From ELB16-189 sp018266435 (lineage in GTDB: Bacteria > Bacteroidota > Bacteroidia > Cytophagales > Cyclobacteriaceae), in contig CP126125.1 in the NCBI GenBank assembly GCA_030123525.1, forward strand, positions 3,224,001 to 3,288,000: a DNA stretch of 64,000 nt. The letters are read 5' to 3'. Both the position numbers and the translations under genes were made by a program. Below are positions 53,095 to 61,695 of this stretch, piece after piece (position 1 is the first letter of the stretch; each line of letters starts with the position of its first letter). Below the pieces are notes generated by a model, which ran no database searches, was not told where the DNA came from, and saw nothing but the letters and a program-made list of their open reading frames with translations.

Positions 53095-54474
53095 ATGAAG
53101 ATTTTTAAACCATTATTATACACCCTTGCATTGATTGTATTTATCTATGTCTTTCAGTATGGCTGGCGGGCTTTCCCCATTATTAGCGGATACAGTGCCA
53201 AAGATGTATGCTCATGTGTTTTTGTTGCCGGTCGTGACGCACAAAATGTCATCGACAATGAATTGAACAATTTTCCATTATCAGTTGGTACTGTGACAGT
53301 TAATGCAGCAGACTCATCAGTTACATCAACTGTATTTGGCTTGGCTAAACGCAAGGCTGTTTATCGAAAAGGATTAGGCTGCACCCTTCTGGTTGAAACT
53401 GATGAACGTGAATTCCGCAATCGGAAAATCAAAACATTTCAACCAAAAAAAATAAATACCGACACCGTTCCTTGGCCTCAGGGCGATAAACTTGATACTG
53501 CTCTATTAATCAATCCATCTAAAATCTATCAAGCCATTGCTCCGGCTTTTGTGGAAACCGAAATCGAAAAAGTCAAACAGAAACGAACGCGTGCCGTAGT
53601 GGTAGTATATGATGGAAAAATAGTGGCAGAAAAATATGCCGATGGCTTTGACAAAAATTCAAAACACATCGGATGGTCAATGACCAAAAGCATAACCAAT
53701 GCGTTGGTGGGTATTTTGGTGAGGCAAGGAAAACTTAAAACAGATGCACCTGCTCCCATTGAGGCCTGGAGAAATGATGAACGGAAAAATATCACGATCA
53801 CCGACTTGTTGCACATGAGCAGCGGCCTGAAGTGGAACGAAAACTACAGTGGCCCAAGCGGGGCTACCAATATGCTATTCAAGAAAAAAAATATGGGCGA
53901 GTATGCCGCAGAGGCTCCGCTAAAGTTCAAACCCGGTGAGGTTTTTGAATACTCTAGCGGCACGACCAATATCATTTCACACATCATCCGCCAAACCGTA
54001 GGCGATGAAGCGTATTATCAATTTCCCTACCGTGAGTTATTTTCTAAAATCGGAATGAACAGCATAGTGCTTGAACCAGACGCTGGCGGCACATTCGTTG
54101 GCTCATCGTATTCCTTTGCCACCGCCCGCGATTTTGCCAGGTTTGGGCTGCTGTTCTTGAATGACGGAGTTTGGAACAATGAGCGCATTTTACCGGAAGG
54201 TTGGGTAAAATATTCCACCACCCCAACTTCAGGGGCGCACCGAGGAGAGTACGGTGCACAATGGTGGACAAACGCAGGCGAGAAAAATAATCCATCTAAC
54301 CGCACTTATCCTGATGTGCCCAGCGATAGTTTTCAAGCCGATGGATTTGAAGGGCAGTATGTTTTTGTAATCCCTTCCAAAAAATTAGTAGTGGTCAGGC
54401 TCGGACTCACAAAAAGCAGCAACTTTGATATGAACCAACTCGTGGCCAATATCATAGCAGCATTGACTAAATAA
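53095..54474 (+). CDS. Serine hydrolase of the beta-lactamase/penicillin-binding fold, membrane-anchored
   Basis: This 459-residue protein has an N-terminal hydrophobic anchor (7-22). The active-site Ser is Ser195 with Lys198 (SMTK), followed by the Tyr of YSSGTTN. A GFEGQYV segment replaces the KTG triad, a feature of class C-like esterases and peptidases. Relatives include 6-aminohexanoate-dimer hydrolase-like (EstB) enzymes; the substrate is unknown. The first 130 residues are an unrelated N-terminal region with CSC (Cys40, Cys42). It stands alone. Confidence 0.87.
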   Translation: MKIFKPLLYTLALIVFIYVFQYGWRAFPIISGYSAKDVCSCVFVAGRDAQNVIDNELNNFPLSVGTVTVNAADSSVTSTVFGLAKRKAVYRKGLGCTLLVETDEREFRNRKIKTFQPKKINTDTVPWPQGDKLDTALLINPSKIYQAIAPAFVETEIEKVKQKRTRAVVVVYDGKIVAEKYADGFDKNSKHIGWSMTKSITNALVGILVRQGKLKTDAPAPIEAWRNDERKNITITDLLHMSSGLKWNENYSGPSGATNMLFKKKNMGEYAAEAPLKFKPGEVFEYSSGTTNIISHIIRQTVGDEAYYQFPYRELFSKIGMNSIVLEPDAGGTFVGSSYSFATARDFARFGLLFLNDGVWNNERILPEGWVKYSTTPTSGAHRGEYGAQWWTNAGEKNNPSNRTYPDVPSDSFQADGFEGQYVFVIPSKKLVVVRLGLTKSSNFDMNQLVANIIAALTK

Positions 54475-54565
54475 ACCTGGCCCCATTGGTGACCTTACTT
54501 AAAAAAATTAGTATTGAGCAAATGCATTCAAATAGTTAGTTTAGCAAGGTTTTAATAACAACAGT

Positions 54566-55516
54566 ATGGATAACCGCAGGGAGTTTCTCAAAAAAATAGT
54601 AGCCAGTGCATCGGCCATTCAGTTGCCGCTAGTCGGAGCCGCGTTTAACACACTAAAGTCGCCCGATGAATCCAGTCTGAAAATTTCACTTGCCCAATGG
54701 TCTCTCCACCGCGCCTTAGAGAAAGGAACATTAAAAGCCGAAAACTTTGCACCTGTAGCCAAAAAAGAATACGGTATCCTTGCCGTGGAATATGTAAATG
54801 GGTTTTATACGGCACATGCTACCAATGAAAAATTCTGGTTACAAATGAAAAAAACAGCCGATGACATTGGTGTAAAGAGTCTTCTGATCATGGTTGACAA
54901 TGAGGGTGATTTAGGAGACCCTAAAAAGTCAGAAAGAAAAAAAGCCGTAGAAAACCATTTCAAGTGGATCAACGCAGCCAAAATTTTAGGATGCCACTCC
55001 ATACGCGTCAATGCCTTTGGCGAAGGCTCTAAAGAAGCTGTGCAACTGGCCATGATTGAGTCGATGACTATCCTCAGTGCGTATGCTTCCATAGAAAAAA
55101 TAAATGTTATCATAGAAAACCACGGCCTGTACAGCGCTGACGGAAAATGGATAGAGGGTATCATGAAAAGAGTAAATCAACCCAACTGTGGCACACTTCC
55201 TGATTTCGGCAACTGGTGTACCAACGCAAAGTGGGGAAGCACACAAGACAATCAGTGTACCGAAGTATATGACCGGTACCAGGGTGTAAATGAATTTCTT
55301 CCGTATGCCAAAGGAGTGAGTGCCAAATCGTACGACTTCAATGCCGATGGAGAAGAAACCATTATTGATTACACCAAAATGCTGAAGCAAGTAAAAGCCT
55401 CAGGATTTACTGGCCATATTGGAGTTGAATATGAAGGCCACCGGCTAAGCGAACCAGACGGCATACGCGCCACCAAAGCCTTGCTTGAAAAAACATGGAA
55501 AAAAATAAACAGCTGA
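54566..55516 (+). CDS. Sugar phosphate isomerase/epimerase family protein, Tat signal
   Basis: This 316-residue protein starts with a twin-arginine signal (NRREFLKKIVASASA), so it would be folded before export. The rest is a xylose-isomerase-like TIM barrel with metal-binding candidates VEYVNGF, IENHGL, LPDFGNW and VEYEGHRL. The family includes inosose isomerases and secreted keto-sugar epimerases in Bacteroidota, often for sugar processing. It is followed after 3 bases by a small unknown gene. Confidence 0.87.
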   Translation: MDNRREFLKKIVASASAIQLPLVGAAFNTLKSPDESSLKISLAQWSLHRALEKGTLKAENFAPVAKKEYGILAVEYVNGFYTAHATNEKFWLQMKKTADDIGVKSLLIMVDNEGDLGDPKKSERKKAVENHFKWINAAKILGCHSIRVNAFGEGSKEAVQLAMIESMTILSAYASIEKINVIIENHGLYSADGKWIEGIMKRVNQPNCGTLPDFGNWCTNAKWGSTQDNQCTEVYDRYQGVNEFLPYAKGVSAKSYDFNADGEETIIDYTKMLKQVKASGFTGHIGVEYEGHRLSEPDGIRATKALLEKTWKKINS

Positions 55517-55519
55517 TCC

Positions 55520-55939
55520 ATGGCAGCCGTTATTTCTAAGCGGAGCGACATTGTAAGCCCACAGAAAAAAATACAGGTAGGTGTTGACTTGCTCGCCTCA
55601 GTTGATCCGCTTATTCTGGAAGATTCTTATATCTACGTGCATTGCTCCATTGATGTCCCCACCCCGGGGCTGTTTATGCGCATCTGGAAAACAACCGTAC
55701 TAAGAGACTGCCACTCCAGGGCAAAAGCAACACTCATTCATGCTGAGAATATTTCGTATGCACCCGTATGGACTCATGTACTCAATTGTGAAAAGTACCC
55801 ATTCCTACTCATCTTTTCTGCCTTGCCCAGAACGTGCAGTGCCTTTGATTTAATTGAAGACATTCCGCAGCCGGGCGGTTTTGCTGCACTCAACATAGCA
55901 CGCAATCAGTCGGATGTTTACCACATCCATTTAGCGTAG
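55520..55939 (+). CDS. Small protein of unknown function
   Basis: A 139-residue protein that starts 3 bases after the sugar isomerase-like gene and ends 6 bases before the convergent SDR gene. It is beta-rich (VGVDLLASVDP, SYIYVHCSIDVP) and ends with AALNIARNQSDVYHIHL. No signal peptide or known domain was recognised. Coupling to the isomerase gene suggests a shared transcript. Confidence 0.6.
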   Translation: MAAVISKRSDIVSPQKKIQVGVDLLASVDPLILEDSYIYVHCSIDVPTPGLFMRIWKTTVLRDCHSRAKATLIHAENISYAPVWTHVLNCEKYPFLLIFSALPRTCSAFDLIEDIPQPGGFAALNIARNQSDVYHIHLA

Positions 55940-55945
55940 CGTAAC

Positions 55946-56644
55946 TTATCTTGGCTGCGAAGGCCTCACCTCAATTTTACTGGGCAATGTGCGTGGGTTC
56001 ATCGTTAGCAGGTCAAATACAATTTTACCAATATCTTCAGGCTGAATTTTCCAGGCATCTTGTTCGCTGGGTGTGTGGTCATTAAAATTGGTGGATACTG
56101 AGCCGGGCATAATCGTACTCACTTTAATCTGATGAGCGCGCGCATCAAGCATAATGGCCTGAGTAAAGCCGAGCAACCCAAACTTACTGGCATTGTACGA
56201 ACTTCCTCCGGCAAAATAATTAGTGCCAGCCAAACTTCCCATCGTAATAATATAACCCTTAGATTGTTTCAGGGCTTCGTAACAAGCTTTCACGCTGTAA
56301 AAAACACCGGTCAGGTTGGTATCCAGTGTTTCGTGCCACTGCTTGGGGTCAAGCGTTTCGATTGAACCAAAAAAACCAACTCCTGCATTAGCTATCAAGG
56401 CATCTAATTGACCAAAAGCCGTTACGGTTTTATCAACTGCCGTTTTTTGCTGATCGTAATTGCGCACATCGGCCATGAAACCAATGGCACTTCCTTTTTT
56501 AAGGGCATTCAGGCTTGACAGCGCAGCCTCAATTGCTTTAGGCTGACGCCCGGTAATGGCTACTTTCCACCCATTATTCACAAGTATATGGGCGATGGCA
56601 TAACCAATTCCTTTGCTTCCTCCGGTGATGAATGCAGTTTTCAT
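55946..56644 (-). CDS. SDR family oxidoreductase
   Basis: This is a 232-residue short-chain dehydrogenase. The cofactor motif TGGSKGIG is at residues 7-14, then NAGVG, the catalytic Ser in GSLAG, and YNASK with the active Tyr and Lys. Length and motifs fit the classical SDR group, like 3-oxoacyl-ACP reductases and related alcohol dehydrogenases. It is alone on its strand, divergent from the histidine kinase, and the substrate is unknown. Confidence 0.9.
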   Translation of the reverse strand: MKTAFITGGSKGIGYAIAHILVNNGWKVAITGRQPKAIEAALSSLNALKKGSAIGFMADVRNYDQQKTAVDKTVTAFGQLDALIANAGVGFFGSIETLDPKQWHETLDTNLTGVFYSVKACYEALKQSKGYIITMGSLAGTNYFAGGSSYNASKFGLLGFTQAIMLDARAHQIKVSTIMPGSVSTNFNDHTPSEQDAWKIQPEDIGKIVFDLLTMNPRTLPSKIEVRPSQPR

Positions 56645-56780
56645 TTTAAGATGGGTTTTATGGATTCAAAAATAGGGATAATGTTCAAATATTATGGTTA
56701 TAACAAACTTCGAAAAATTAAGTTGCCCGTGACAGCATAAGCTTTCGGTACATACGTTGAAAACAAGAAAAATATTACTT

Positions 56781-56788
56781 TATATTTG
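56781..56788 (+). promoter_or_regulatory. -7 element (TATATTTG) of the histidine kinase operon
   Basis: A perfect TAnnTTTG match that ends 6 bases before the kinase ATG at 56795. The message is therefore predicted to be leaderless. The upstream TTG in the same frame (56786) lies inside this element and is not a credible start. Confidence 0.55.
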
Positions 56789-56794
56789 TCTGCA

Positions 56795-57652
56795 ATGGTT
56801 AAGAACGATGATCCTCGGCTAACGCAAATCTTAGACATGATCGGCAAGATAGCCGCGTTAGAATTCCAAGGGCAACTGCCAACCAGCAAGCATAACGATG
56901 TGGTTGATGCCATTATTCTGGGACTGAATATGCTCAACGAAGAATTGCAGGCTAATGTGGTCGAAAAATCCAAACTCAGTCACATAAACGAAAAACTGGA
57001 GAAATTTGCTCTCACAACTGCTCATGATCTGAAATCTCCGATCAACTCCATCACAGGGCTGCTTACGTTACTCGACTACAGCCTGAAATCTGGAAACAAA
57101 ACAGAAACTGCACAGTATGTAACCATGCTCAAATCTACTACTGAGAAAATGAAAGAGCTTGTGGTAAACATACTGAACTATTCACGACACAGCCCCGAAG
57201 ATTTGAATATTGAACTGATTGATATGGCCTCCACCATACGACAGATTACCTCTATCGACCGTACCGACAGGTTTGCACACATCCGCCTGCAAGAGCCATT
57301 GCCCACCGTGCAGTTTAATCCACCGGCTCTGATTCAGGTATTCAGAAATATTTTTTCAAATGCTATCAAATATTCTGACAAAGAAACGTGCGAAATAACC
57401 ATTTCCTCCCTCGAAAAAGATAATCATTTTGAAATACGTGTGGCCGATAATGGACCGGGGATAGAGCCGGAAAACCAGCAAAAGATTTTTGAGCTTTTTA
57501 ACCGGATAGGCCCGGCTGTTGAGGCGGATAGCCATGGTGTGGGGTTAGCTAGCATAAAAAGTATCCTTGCTTCGTTCCGCGAAAAAATATGGGTTGAATC
57601 ATTCCCGGGAAACGGAGCCATTTTTTGTTTCACCTTAAGCAAACAACGCTAA
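56795..57652 (+). CDS. Soluble sensor histidine kinase
   Basis: This is a 285-residue kinase without a membrane segment. Residues 1-65 form a helical input region (HNDVVDAIILGLNMLNEEL) of a type seen in cytoplasmic Bacteroidota kinases. The phosphoacceptor His77 lies in TAHDLKSPIN. The ATP-binding domain has the N box NIFSNAIKYSD, the G1 motif VADNGPGI and G2 GVGLASIK. No response regulator is adjacent. The two STAS-like genes follow after 12 bases and probably act with it. Confidence 0.92.
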   Translation: MVKNDDPRLTQILDMIGKIAALEFQGQLPTSKHNDVVDAIILGLNMLNEELQANVVEKSKLSHINEKLEKFALTTAHDLKSPINSITGLLTLLDYSLKSGNKTETAQYVTMLKSTTEKMKELVVNILNYSRHSPEDLNIELIDMASTIRQITSIDRTDRFAHIRLQEPLPTVQFNPPALIQVFRNIFSNAIKYSDKETCEITISSLEKDNHFEIRVADNGPGIEPENQQKIFELFNRIGPAVEADSHGVGLASIKSILASFREKIWVESFPGNGAIFCFTLSKQR

Positions 57653-57664
57653 CCTGAATTGGTA

Positions 57665-58066
57665 ATGGATTTTAAAGTAATTGAAGAACGCAGAAACAAT
57701 AAAATCATTTTCAAAATCAGTGATGACAATATCCTTTTTACCAGTTGCGTACCTAATACAGAAATGACTATAGAAGACGGAAAAGAATCTACGCGCATCT
57801 CAGCCGAAATGGTAAAATACGAACCCCGGCCGTTGCTCTGTGACCTGACCAATGTTGTGAGAATGACAAAAGAATGTCGTAAGCATTTTGCCGGAGTAGA
57901 CCATGCCAAAACGTTTAACAAAGCCGCACTGATTGTTACCAGCCCGATCAGCCGGCTAATCGGAAATTTTTTTCTTGGACTGAACAAGCCACTGAAACCT
58001 ACCCGGCTTTTTAACAGCAACGAAGAAGGACTGAAGTGGTTACGTGAAGATTTAAATCGCCCATGA
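57665..58066 (+). CDS. STAS-like small protein 1
   Basis: This 133-residue protein starts at ATG 57665; an upstream TTG is a weaker start. It shares most of its length with the next gene: PRPLLCDLTNVVRMT, ECRKHFAG, SPISRLIGNFFLG and KPTRLFN. The pattern of strand, helix and a CDLTNV strand end resembles SpoIIAA/STAS folds, in which a Ser or Thr is the phosphorylation site. The fold call is by general shape. It lies 12 bases after the kinase and overlaps copy 2 by 4 bases. Confidence 0.65.
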   Translation: MDFKVIEERRNNKIIFKISDDNILFTSCVPNTEMTIEDGKESTRISAEMVKYEPRPLLCDLTNVVRMTKECRKHFAGVDHAKTFNKAALIVTSPISRLIGNFFLGLNKPLKPTRLFNSNEEGLKWLREDLNRP

Positions 58067-58440
58067 CAAAAAGAGAGACAGACTTTATCGATTTTACCCT
58101 TCGGCCAGATGGCATCATGCACATCGAGTGTAAACCCAATACGGTAATGACCCTTGAAGAAGGTAAACTCAGTACACGGGTAATGAGTGAAATTAATCAC
58201 CATCAACCCAAGCCGTTATTGTGCGATCTGACCAACGTGATAAAAATGACACGCGAATGCCGTCATCATTTTGCCGGCCCCGAACACGCGGCCGTCTTTA
58301 CCAAATGCGCACTGGTTATTGCAAGCCCAATCAGCCGCATCATCGGCAATTTTTTCTTGGGTGCTAGCAAACCACTCCGCCCCACGCGCTTATTCAATGA
58401 TGTGGAAAAAGGCATCCAGTGGTTGAAAGAAAAAGATTGA
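58063..58440 (+). CDS. STAS-like small protein 2 (tandem paralogue)
   Basis: This is a 125-residue paralogue of the previous gene, with ATGA coupling. Conserved blocks are PKPLLCDLTNVIKMT, ECRHHFAGPEH, SPISRIIGNFFLG and RPTRLFND. The two differ mainly at the N-terminus. A pair of such proteins behind a kinase suggests a partner-switch or antagonist role, but this is inference. Confidence 0.65.
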   Translation: MTKRETDFIDFTLRPDGIMHIECKPNTVMTLEEGKLSTRVMSEINHHQPKPLLCDLTNVIKMTRECRHHFAGPEHAAVFTKCALVIASPISRIIGNFFLGASKPLRPTRLFNDVEKGIQWLKEKD

Positions 58441-58517
58441 TGCAGTCTGGGTAAATCCGCAGCTTCCACCATCTGCAGTTTCAAAAAACCTTTGAAAGAA
58501 AGCACTCCGGTTTTTCT

Positions 58518-58525
58518 TATTTTTG
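58518..58525 (+). promoter_or_regulatory. -7 promoter element (TATTTTTG) for kdnA-kdnB
   Basis: A perfect TAnnTTTG match, 42 bases upstream of the kdnA start. A TTTG lies 23 bases further upstream, so the spacing is longer than the usual 19. Confidence 0.45.
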
Positions 58526-58567
58526 CGAACACAATTTTGAATTTGATAACTTAAATTTTGAATCAAT

Positions 58568-59773
58568 ATGCCAGGCACCGAATTATTTGGAAAAGAAGAA
58601 AAAAAAGAAATCAACGATGTGCTCGAAACGGGCATACTCTTTCGTTATAACCACGAAGCCCAGCGCAACAACATCTGGAAGGCGCGCGAATTTGAGGCAG
58701 AGGTAAAAAAATTATTAGGCGCAAAATATGCTCATGCCGTGAGCAGCGGTTCTACAGCCGTAGCTTGCGCGCTGGCAGGCGCAGGCGTGGGCGCTGGCGA
58801 TGAGGTGATCGTGCCACCATTTACATTCATTGCTTCAGTAGAAGCAGTTTTGTTTGCCGGTGCTTTGCCGGTGTTTGCCGAAATTGACGAGACACTTTGT
58901 TTAAGTGCCAAAGGAATCAAAGCTGCCATCACTCCTAAAACAAAAGCCGTACTGCTCGTGCATATGTGCGGTGGCATGGCCCAGATGGACGAAATATTAG
59001 CAGTATGTAAAGAACATAATCTCACACTGGTAGAAGATGCCGGTCAAGCCTTTGCCGCTTCGTACAAAGGAACATCCGTTGGGCTGATGGGAAAGACCGG
59101 CTGCTACTCATTCGATTTTTTCAAGGTTGCTACGTGTGGTGAAGGGGGTGTGATGGTAACTAACGATGAGCAAGTCTATAATAATGCAGACTGTTATTCT
59201 GACCACGGCCATAGCCATGTGGGCAACAACCGCGGCATGGAGCCCCACCCAATTTTGGGTTTTAATTTTCGCATAGGTGAATTAAGTGCGGCCGTAGGTC
59301 TCGCCCAAACGCGCAAAGTGCCCTACATCTTAGAGAAAAACCGTGAACACAAAAAGATATTGATGGATGAACTTTCAAAAGTTCATGGCGTAAGCTTCAG
59401 CAAACTTCCCGATCCCTCGGGTGACACGGCTACATTCCTAAACCTTCTCTTGCCCAACACAGAAACTGCCAAACGTGTAGTTGATGAATTTAACAAAGCA
59501 GGTGTAGCCGGTTTCAACTACTGGTTTTCCAATATGTATCATTTCATCAACCAATGGGATCACATCAAAAATCTGACAGTGGCTGCAAAACTTCCAATTC
59601 ACATTCTGGGTGCACCCCAAGACTATAAAAATCTTCACTTACCAAAATCACAGGAAGTAGTAGGCCGGTTGATTTCATTCGGCATCCGCTGCACCTGGAC
59701 TCACGATGAAGTGAAAGCGCTGGCGAAGAAGATTGGTGCTTGCGTAGAGAAAGCTATGGCGGTACATGCTTAA
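58568..59773 (+). CDS. kdnA: 8-amino-3,8-dideoxy-manno-octulosonate (8-amino-Kdo) transaminase
   Basis: This is a 401-residue DegT/DnrJ/EryC1-family PLP aminotransferase. It starts MPGTELFGKEEKKEINDVL and has HAVSSGSTAVACAL, EDAGQAFAASYKG, and the PLP Lys in SFDFFKVATCGEGG. The sequence fits KdnA of Shewanella, which adds the 8-amino group to 8-oxo-Kdo. It is paired with kdnB 40 bases downstream. The product, 8-amino-Kdo, replaces Kdo in the LPS inner core and changes its charge. The pairing of both genes makes the assignment strong. Confidence 0.88.
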   Translation: MPGTELFGKEEKKEINDVLETGILFRYNHEAQRNNIWKAREFEAEVKKLLGAKYAHAVSSGSTAVACALAGAGVGAGDEVIVPPFTFIASVEAVLFAGALPVFAEIDETLCLSAKGIKAAITPKTKAVLLVHMCGGMAQMDEILAVCKEHNLTLVEDAGQAFAASYKGTSVGLMGKTGCYSFDFFKVATCGEGGVMVTNDEQVYNNADCYSDHGHSHVGNNRGMEPHPILGFNFRIGELSAAVGLAQTRKVPYILEKNREHKKILMDELSKVHGVSFSKLPDPSGDTATFLNLLLPNTETAKRVVDEFNKAGVAGFNYWFSNMYHFINQWDHIKNLTVAAKLPIHILGAPQDYKNLHLPKSQEVVGRLISFGIRCTWTHDEVKALAKKIGACVEKAMAVHA

Positions 59774-59813
59774 GAAACTAAATCTTTAAATTGTTATTCT
59801 TCAAGATATACAT

Positions 59814-60893
59814 ATGCACAAAAATTTTAAAGGAATAGAAAAAACCGTTTACGGTCGTGGAGCTTTCAACCAACTCGGAGATATTCTCAACGAACGAAGA
59901 AACGACAACGGCAAGTTTATGCTCTTTGTGGTAGATGCCTACTTCAAAGGAAAAGAATTGGAAAAACGTATTCCATCCAAAAGCGAAGACATCGTTAAGT
60001 TCATCAATGTCGATTCGCACGAGCCGACCACCGAACAAATTGATACCTTGCGTGACTCAGTAAAATCCTCTAAAGGAATTCCATCTGTCGTCATCGGCAT
60101 AGGTGGTGGTTCGGTAATGGATATTGCCAAAGCCGTTTCATTGATGTTCACTAACGAAGGTTCATCCACACTTTATCAAGGACTCAACCTGATTAAGAAG
60201 CCGGGTATCTATCACATTGGTGTGCCTACAGTTTCAGGTACCGGTGCTGAAGTATCGATGACGGCTGTGCTTACAGGCCCTGAAAAGAAATTAGGGTTGA
60301 AATGCGAATGGACGGTATTCAATCAAGTAGTACTCGACCCTGAGTTGATTGCCAGCGTACCGCGCAACTGGTGGTTCTATGCCGGCATGGATACTTACAT
60401 TCATTGTATTGAATCGGAAAACGGATTATTAAACAACGCCTATAGTCATGCCTATGCCGAGCAAGCTTTAAAACTTTGCCGTGAAATTTATTTAGACGAC
60501 AAGAGCGGGCAAACACCCGAAAACGATGATAAGCTTATGGTGGCCTCACTCATGGGCGGATTAAGTCTGACCTATTCAGAAGTAGGTGTTTGTCATGCCA
60601 TCTCGTATGGCCTTTCAAAAATTTTGGGCACACGTCACTGTTATGCCAACTGCATTGCCTTCAATCACCTGCAGGATTACTACCCGGAGGGTGTGAAGGA
60701 ATTTAAAACTATGATTGCCAAACATAAGATTGACCTGCCTCAACACCTTTCAAAAGAATGGAGCGATGAACAAATCACGGCAATGGCAAAAGTGGCTTAC
60801 AACCTTCCACACATGTGGGCACATGCCATCGGCCCGGATTGGAAAGAAAAAATTACGGTAGAAAGCATCTCGGCATTGTATAAAAGACTTTAA
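59814..60893 (+). CDS. kdnB: 3-deoxy-alpha-D-manno-octulosonate 8-oxidase
   Basis: This is a 359-residue iron-containing alcohol dehydrogenase-like enzyme. Family motifs are GIGGGSVMDIAKAVSLM, GVPTVSGTGAEVS and, near the C-terminal half, GVCHAISYGLSKIL with the metal His residues. The start HKNFKGIEKTVYGRGAF and the YYPEGVKEFKTM segment fit KdnB. It oxidises C8 of Kdo to an aldehyde, which KdnA aminates. It lies 40 bases after kdnA, the same order as in other Bacteroidota. Confidence 0.9.
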   Translation: MHKNFKGIEKTVYGRGAFNQLGDILNERRNDNGKFMLFVVDAYFKGKELEKRIPSKSEDIVKFINVDSHEPTTEQIDTLRDSVKSSKGIPSVVIGIGGGSVMDIAKAVSLMFTNEGSSTLYQGLNLIKKPGIYHIGVPTVSGTGAEVSMTAVLTGPEKKLGLKCEWTVFNQVVLDPELIASVPRNWWFYAGMDTYIHCIESENGLLNNAYSHAYAEQALKLCREIYLDDKSGQTPENDDKLMVASLMGGLSLTYSEVGVCHAISYGLSKILGTRHCYANCIAFNHLQDYYPEGVKEFKTMIAKHKIDLPQHLSKEWSDEQITAMAKVAYNLPHMWAHAIGPDWKEKITVESISALYKRL

Positions 60894-60961
60894 CTGAAAG
60901 AATAGACATTCGTAACAAGACATCCTTAGCAAGAGCTAAGCAACTCAAATTTTTTGTCTTA

Positions 60962-60969
60962 TACTTTTG
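60962..60969 (+). promoter_or_regulatory. -7 element (TACTTTTG) for trmN6
   Basis: A perfect TAnnTTTG match ending 8 bases before the ATG at 60978, so the transcript would be leaderless or nearly so. It also argues against the upstream TTG start at 60954. Confidence 0.55.
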
Positions 60970-60977
60970 TCTCATCT

Positions 60978-61673
60978 ATGTCGTTTCGTTTCAAACAATT
61001 TTCTGTTGAAGACAATCGGTGCGCCATGAAAGTAGGCACCGATGCGGTGTTGCTAGGTGCATGGGTGGCTGTAAATCACTCGTTACGAATTCTAGATATT
61101 GGCACGGGCTGTGGTGTAATTGCATTACAGATCGCCCAACGTACGGAGAGCAACGTACACATTGATGCAGTCGAAATTGAAATGATCGATGCCGGTCAAG
61201 CCCAAGAAAATATAGTGCAATCTCCCTGGCCACAGAAAATCTTTGTTTACTCTAAACCCATTCAGTTTTTTGTGCCGGACTATTCGTATGACCTGATCGT
61301 GACTAACCCCCCGTACTTTGTTAACAGCTTGCAGCCCCCTACTCCATCACGCGCACAAGCCAGGCACACTTCAACCTTATCCTTCCCTGACCTGATTCAA
61401 AATTCAGCACGTTTACTAAAGCCTGATGGTCGCTTAGCACTGATTCTGCCCACGGCCGAAGGAAATGTTTTTAAAGAACTAGCCCATCAGCAAAGCCTTT
61501 ACCTGATTCGCGAAACTGCCGTTTATACAACCCCTCACAAACCTCAGGAGCGTTGGCTTCTGGAATTTTCCCGATCAAACAAAAAAATAGCCTCTGACAA
61601 AATAATTTTGTTCGACTCGTCAGGAAAGAAAACACCCGCATATGAAAATCTGACTGTCGGATTCTATCTTTAA
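60978..61673 (+). CDS. trmN6: tRNA1(Val) (adenine(37)-N6)-methyltransferase, YfiC type
   Basis: This 231-residue SAM methyltransferase starts MSFRFKQFSVEDNRCAMKVGTDAVLLGAW, the YfiC/TrmN6 N-terminus. Motif I is LDIGTGCGVIALQIA and the catalytic motif IV is NPPYF. It methylates N6 of A37 in tRNA1Val. The ATG at 60978 gives the canonical N-terminus. It is a single gene ahead of a DUF5916 protein 22 bases further on. Confidence 0.9.
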   Translation: MSFRFKQFSVEDNRCAMKVGTDAVLLGAWVAVNHSLRILDIGTGCGVIALQIAQRTESNVHIDAVEIEMIDAGQAQENIVQSPWPQKIFVYSKPIQFFVPDYSYDLIVTNPPYFVNSLQPPTPSRAQARHTSTLSFPDLIQNSARLLKPDGRLALILPTAEGNVFKELAHQQSLYLIRETAVYTTPHKPQERWLLEFSRSNKKIASDKIILFDSSGKKTPAYENLTVGFYL

Positions 61674-61695
61674 GGTTTGGTCAACCCTAAACCTG

